Source: Quillaja saponaria
Lineage: Eukaryota; Streptophyta; Magnoliopsida; Fabales; Quillajaceae
Direction of reading: 5' to 3'
Length of the DNA: 64,000 nucleotides
Assembly: GCA_029379385.1 (NCBI GenBank)
Contig: CM055614.1
Location: 558,001 to 622,000, forward strand
The notes under the pieces were generated by a model. It had not been told where the DNA came from, made no database searches, and worked only from the letters and a program-made list of their open reading frames with translations. How positions within the stretch are numbered: the first letter of the stretch is position 1; each line of letters starts with the position of its first letter. The translations under genes and the position numbers were made by a program. Shown one piece after another: positions 61,352 to 64,000 of this stretch.

Positions 61352-62692
61352 ATTATTATTTTGATAAGAAAGGAAAACAAACAAAACTACGCAGCATGCA
61401 TAAGTAGTACTTCCCCAGTATCCCCATCAACCAATTGCTGAACCTCCAAAGGAACCCGATCCCATTCAAGTTGATCAGCCGGACAATCCAAAATAATATT
61501 AACCAATTTGTCTGCTACCCGGTTCGCCTCCCGATAAGCATGCACAAGCAGTACTTCCCAATCCCTGGCCATAATTTTGTATATATCATGAATCAGTGGA
61601 TGATAAGCATTAGAAGAATGAGTACCCTTGATAGCAAAAGAAAGAGCCACCTGTGAATCTGTTTCTATAACAACTATCATGTACTCTTTATTCCAAGTAG
61701 CTAAGAGATCTAGTCTTAGAGTCCATAACTCAGCTCTAAAGGAACAACAACAACCAATGAATTTGCCAACTCCCCTATTGTCTCGGATCACACCCGCAGC
61801 ACTTGCCCTTCTAGGGTTACCACGCGAAGCTCCATCAATGTTAACTTTAATCTATCCCAGAGGAGAAGCACTCCATTTAATGTTTGCTACCCGCTTCTCC
61901 CCTGTGGGGAGGCCAACCGAAGAGCCTTCGAGGTAATGGAGAGCTCTTGAACATAACCTAACACTACTGCACTCGGATTCACAGGCCACTTAAAATTGGT
62001 CTCGAAACAATCCTTATTCCTCCAAATCCATACCAATCAAATTGTGATCCCAAATACTATACTCCAGTTACAACCTATGCGTGAGTTACGAAGATTGATC
62101 GTTCCAATCTAACCAGCTTTTGATGTCACGGCTAAAGATCTGGACGTCATTTTTTCTTGCACCAAGGGCATCCCAACAAGCCCTAGTTTCATAATAAGCC
62201 CTAGTTTTATAACAATCCCGTAAAGTGTGGCCTGCTCTTTTACATGGTACCCGATGGATTATTAACAATGGGCAGTCCACCCATTTTGGATAGATAATTG
62301 GGTACCCTTGATGGGTCCATAACTTGGGTGCAACTCTAGTTCACTGAGTTGCCATGATGAATCCTTACGAGTTAGGGATCTTCTTAATATCAATGGTGAG
62401 TGGGATACGGGAAAGCTAGCAAGTGTGCTTCCACTAGATATTTGTGATAAAATAACAGCCAGCTTCCTCCCTCTACAGAACGAGGAGGGGATGAGCTTGC
62501 TCGGGATCTTTCGAATAGTGATAATAACGATGAGGATTGTTTTTGGAAATCATTTGGTCTTGGGAAGGCCCGTATAGGGTTAGCTTTTTCCTTTGGAAAG
62601 TTGCAGTGGATGGTATCTTGATTAATGTGAAGCGGGCTCGGTGGGGTGTTGGAGCTTCGAGTTTATGCAATGGGTGTGGTACGAATGATGAA
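61352..62692 (-). mobile_element. 5'-truncated LINE with inverted 5' part (twin-priming structure)
   Basis: The insertion is flanked by 20-bp direct repeats that match at 19 positions: ACTGGCTTTGAAATTTTATT (61332-61351) and ACTGGCTATGAAATTTTATT (62693-62712). Minus-strand part: about 62280 down to 61387 reads the end of the zf-RVT domain (HTLRDCYKTRA, ACWDALGARKNDVQIFS) and then RNase H (IKVNIDGASRGNPRRASAAG, IRDNRG, FRAELWTLRLDLL, ETDSQVAL, AYREANRVADKL). A TAG replaces an expected Trp before IKVNIDG. Plus-strand part: about 62370-62692 reads the preceding zf-RVT section (IIWSWEGPYRVSFFLWKVA, LCNGCGTND). The 3' end carries an ATA/AAT-rich tail next to the left repeat. Non-functional. Confidence 0.85.
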
Positions 62693-62712
62693 ACTGGCTA
62701 TGAAATTTTATT

Positions 62713-63564
62713 TTATTTTATAAGAATTTTGAATACAAATTAGTAATATCAATAAAATCATACTAATTATTATTATCCTGATAACAAAAATGTGTTTCTA
62801 GCTAAAATAACTGTGTAACTGATTCTTATCAAAGATAAAATATTCAAATGACTTATATTAATAATACGGTGGCATTACACATTTATTTACTTAGTCTAAT
62901 TACATTATTTTGTTACTAAATTTTTTCAAAATTTTATTTTTATTATTTTTACTTTTCACATTTCTATTTCATTGTGATGCAATATAGTCTTACTTCCTAC
63001 TATTATTAGTTTATATGAGATAATTGATCGATATGTATCTTATATAACAAAAAGTTTAAATTATACTCTTATTATTCTTCTTAATAATAAATAATCTAAA
63101 ATTAAATTTCATAAATAAATAAAAAAATATATGTAGGATGTGTACAAGACAAAAATATAATAATTAAAATAAAATATAATTAATAGAACAAATGATAGTT
63201 GAGCCGTAGTCAATATAATCCGAGAATAAATGCGGTGAGCCTGGACAATTTGCAGACCGACGTTATTGGTAGACTATATACATCAGGTGAGTATATTTAT
63301 GTATGTATGCTGCGGCAATTCAATGGCACGGCTTACTTCTCAAAGGAAAAAGTACCAAGGGAAGCCATGTGTCTCCAACAAAGCATAACACTATTCCCAC
63401 CAATCAACCATTTTAATGTATAATACACATAGAGGATTTAGAATATAGCAAAATCGTCATATCATTGTCCAAGACAACCCCTAATACTAACAAAAGGACA
63501 AAAACACCCTTTTTGTTCCCCAAGATTGGAGATATCTGATACAGCAACATATTGGACTACTTTG
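62713..63564. other. AT-rich intergenic region and NUP98 3' UTR
   Basis: AT-rich spacer followed by the probable NUP98 3' UTR on the minus strand. The open frame at 63199-63423 has no recognisable family features. No other gene seen. Confidence 0.5.
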
Positions 63565-64000
63565 TCAGGAAGTTGGAGCAGTACACGTATCCCAACCATC
63601 TTCATCTGCTAACCTGTACTCACTGAAGTGGTTGACCCTGAACTTCCATTCTCCTTTGATAGGGTCATATGACACAAACTCAGCACCTTGGTCCTCAGTC
63701 TTTCTCTTGAGCATCTCTCTGTATTTCTCAATTTTTGGCCCTTCCGTGTACTGATGTCCAGTCCTTTTGTCAAAGCATTTTATGTTGAGAAGGGTTACCT
63801 CGGCAGGCTTATTCAGACCTTGTCCAACAGGGGGTTTCTTGCTGTCATCCATGTACACAATCACCTCTCGATTGTTAAACTGAAGCAGAGACTCAAGATC
63901 AAGCCGTCGCACATCTGTGTCACTCAAGAATTTGATGCTGCCATAACCATGCCTTCCAACCACAAAGTCCTTGACATGGCGGCAGAATCCTGGTTGAGCC
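63565..64000 (-). CDS. NUP98: Nucleoporin NUP98, C-terminal autoproteolytic domain (5' end outside window)
   Basis: The minus-strand frame is open from the window end (first full codon at 63999) to the stop at 63565. It encodes the NUP98 peptidase S59 domain: [60 protein letters not shown] and [20 protein letters not shown]. The self-cleavage tripeptide HFS is present. The protein ends only 23 residues after HFS (down to TAPTS), as in plants, where NUP98 and NUP96 are separate genes. NUP98 is an FG nucleoporin linking nuclear-pore scaffold and transport channel. Here HFS is followed by EY, where a basic or small residue is more usual. The FG-repeat part lies beyond the window. The GTG at 63963 is internal, not a start. 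Confidence 0.92.
   Translation of the reverse strand, partial: AQPGFCRHVKDFVVGRHGYGSIKFLSDTDVRRLDLESLLQFNNREVIVYMDDSKKPPVGQGLNKPAEVTLLNIKCFDKRTGHQYTEGPKIEKYREMLKRKTEDQGAEFVSYDPIKGEWKFRVNHFSEYRLADEDGWDTCTAPTS

Overview
This window is nuclear DNA of a flowering plant, most likely a eudicot. Evidence: compact exons in AT-rich GT/AG introns, plant-specific families (BRANCHLESS TRICHOME, HIPP, UBP9/10-type deubiquitinase, plant START proteins, an S1 self-incompatibility homolog, plastid L11), and plant-type repeats (tRNA-derived SINE, hAT relatives, LINEs, an LTR). I cannot name the species.

Layout, left to right: the 3' end of a GPR107-like seven-TM gene (+, cut by the window start); a single-exon BRANCHLESS TRICHOME-like gene (+, 2953-3846); a long AT-rich interval with a dead S1-type gene (8471-8858) and two tandem repeats; a single-exon glutaredoxin-like gene (+, 12269-13267); a 10-exon alcohol-dehydrogenase-like gene (+, 14849-17141); a repeat-rich interval (17.2-24.6 kb) holding a decayed LINE split by a solo LTR; an 8-exon PHD-finger gene (+, 24618-33491) with a hAT-like element and a SINE in its introns; a 13-exon UBP9/10-type deubiquitinase (+, 34556-44769) with an RTE-type LINE fragment in intron 2; a GH17 beta-1,3-glucanase (-); a START-domain lipid-transfer-like gene (-) head-to-head with a plastid ribosomal protein L11 gene (+); a HIPP metallochaperone-like gene (-); a repeat-rich interval with a 5'-inverted LINE and a fresh 263-bp tandem duplication; and the 3' end of NUP98 (-, cut by the window end).

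The genes are ordinary, unrelated housekeeping or developmental genes; nothing shows them working as a cluster. I see no undescribed biological system. The most informative signals are structural: (1) a LINE at 61352-62692 with the layout of twin priming and a 20-bp target duplication; (2) a 1,634-bp solo LTR with a 5-bp duplication that splits a LINE RNase H domain, whose reading resumes in frame when the LTR is skipped; (3) a hAT-like element with 12-bp terminal inverted repeats and an 8-bp duplication; (4) a SINE with a perfect 15-bp duplication; (5) an L11 gene with two compensable homopolymer frameshifts; and (6) a probable missed 3' exon in the glucanase that supplies a hydrophobic GPI-type tail.

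All splice sites were chosen by eye from GT/AG consensus, reading-frame continuity and remembered family conservation. No search or alignment was run.
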